Of a DNA stretch of 64,000 nucleotides, positions 63,022 through 64,000 are shown piece by piece. The DNA lies in contig JAANBB010000189.1 of the NCBI GenBank assembly GCA_014621425.1, positions 1 to 64,000 of the forward strand, in the 5' to 3' direction. The notes under the pieces were generated by a model. It was not told the origin of the DNA, did no database searches, and worked only from the letters and a program-made list of their open reading frames with translations. The number at the start of each line of letters is the position of its first letter. The first letter of the stretch is position 1. Origin of the DNA: Cylindrodendrum hubeiense. Its lineage: Eukaryota > Ascomycota > Sordariomycetes > Hypocreales > Nectriaceae. The position numbers and the translations under genes were made by a program.

Positions 63022-64000
63022 CTCTATTGACAGCCTCTTGAGCCAAGACCTGAGCGAGGGAGTCTTCTTCTTCCCATCAGCTGGTCTCAGTCAGTGTCTC
63101 CTCTCAGTCCACATCTTCTCCCAGTCTCCCAGTCTCCCAGTCTCTTGGCCTCCTCGACAGAAACAACCATAACAACCGCCTTTCAGCTTTGACAAGCCAT
63201 AAACCGCCATAAACAGTGCTGACAACCAACCGGGGAGCCAAATACACGCCGTTTCTACATCCAGTCACCAATAGCCGCCCTCCACCTGGTTTTCATGACC
63301 TCTCTCTGGTATACCCCGTGTCCGGCTCCGCCCCAGTGTCTCTCTTTGACTTCCGCCCAGCTCGTATAGCCTCAAGCCTCTCGGAAGCCGCTGAGATTCC
63401 CCTGGTGCTGACTGAATGCAGCCTCTTCATCCCCATTCGGACATGTCGGGATACTTGTCACCGCTCGTAGACTCCTTGCCTGGTACATGTCGGGTGCCCA
63501 GTGTAACATACTGAGCACATATATTGCATATACCGGGCCGTGGCCGTGGCCGTGGCGGACTAAGACAGACAGCGAAACCTGCATGGTTGAGTTGGCAAAT
63601 CTCGATGGCGGAAACTCGCCGGCTGAAAGTAGGGACGGTTTTCTGAATCAAGATCAGCCAAAATCAGCCGGTCCCCGCCCTGCTGGGCGCTAATTACAGG
63701 GCTGGACGCAGGGCAAGGTGGGCACAGAAAAAGCATCGTCGCCGTTGGGTGAGACAGAGCTGCCGACCTATCCAAACGCTGTGGCATATGTAGTCGACTC
63801 TATGCGCATGACTCCTTGGCGCTGACTCGAGAGCATGGCTTTTATTAATTCAATGGATTTCATTACTGCAGTCAAAGGCGCAGCTTGCATGTTGACAGCA
63901 TCGGGGTGAGGCACTCGCTACAGCCATTGTCAGCACATGAATGGTGTTATTAGTCAATGCGAATTATCAACCATGACCTATTCATACTCGAGCTCGGATC

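Larger units (their letters stand above)
62841..64000. other. Upstream region of the Cys-rich protein and right-edge DNA
   Basis: The first ~180 bp are the promoter and leader of the minus-strand secreted-protein gene, with GTAAGTYGTG-type direct repeats at about 62884-62945 and a TATA box at 63015-63021. A CAGTCTCC-type tandem tract is at about 63118-63145. Beyond that no gene is supported up to the window edge. Confidence 0.45.

Overview
The window is nuclear DNA of a filamentous ascomycete. Genes are split by short introns (48 to 90 bp) with GT..AG ends and CTAAC-type branch sites. Coding DNA is GC-rich, intergenic tracts are long, and the gene set includes Zn2Cys6 regulators, a CFEM/PTH11-type receptor, a tetraspanin, an arrestin-fold Rgp1 and DUF7918. 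The overall look fits Sordariomycetes, most likely Hypocreales; that placement is inferred from recognised families and I cannot name a genus.

Layout. 1-5.4 kb: a G1 cyclin behind a long leader. 5.3-9.1 kb: a PPIL3-type cyclophilin, an unknown 297-aa protein and a small secreted protein. 10.3-12.1 kb: a five-exon C2H2-like zinc-finger protein. 13.3-17.8 kb: the helicase Dbp6 (ribosome biogenesis) and Gpi3 (GPI-anchor synthesis), head to head. 18.1-24.9 kb: a BRD8-like bromodomain protein and a WDR62-like WD40 protein, both on the minus strand. 27.2-32.3 kb: Rgp1 and a four-exon DUF7918 protein. 32.3-36.9 kb: gene-poor, with the decayed 3' end of an aldehyde dehydrogenase. 36.9-38.6 kb: an intact, highly codon-biased aldehyde dehydrogenase. 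38.6-40.5 kb: an AT-rich strip with a RIP-like, MITE-like inverted repeat. 40.6-48.2 kb: spliceosomal cyclophilin Cwc27, heat-shock factor Hsf1 and a tetraspanin. 48.9-53.4 kb: an unknown 582-aa protein converging on a Zn2Cys6 regulator. 56-64 kb: a CFEM/PTH11-type receptor, a DUF2470 membrane protein, a second Zn2Cys6 regulator and a 16-cysteine secreted protein.

Most genes are unlinked housekeeping functions (RNA processing, ribosome assembly, GPI anchors, Golgi traffic, chromatin, stress response). The accessory content is the secreted proteins, the receptor, the two Zn2Cys6 regulators, the DUF7918 gene and the relics. I see no biosynthetic cluster, CRISPR array, tRNA, rRNA or intact transposon. 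The most useful observations are the ALDH remnant near an intact ALDH, the transition-only repeat pair inside the MITE-like element, the six-cysteine CFEM domain, the Zn2Cys6 gene whose in-frame TAG can be removed by an 87-nt intron, and the Ser/Asp spacer inside Dbp6. Splice junctions were worked out by hand from frame and splice consensus.
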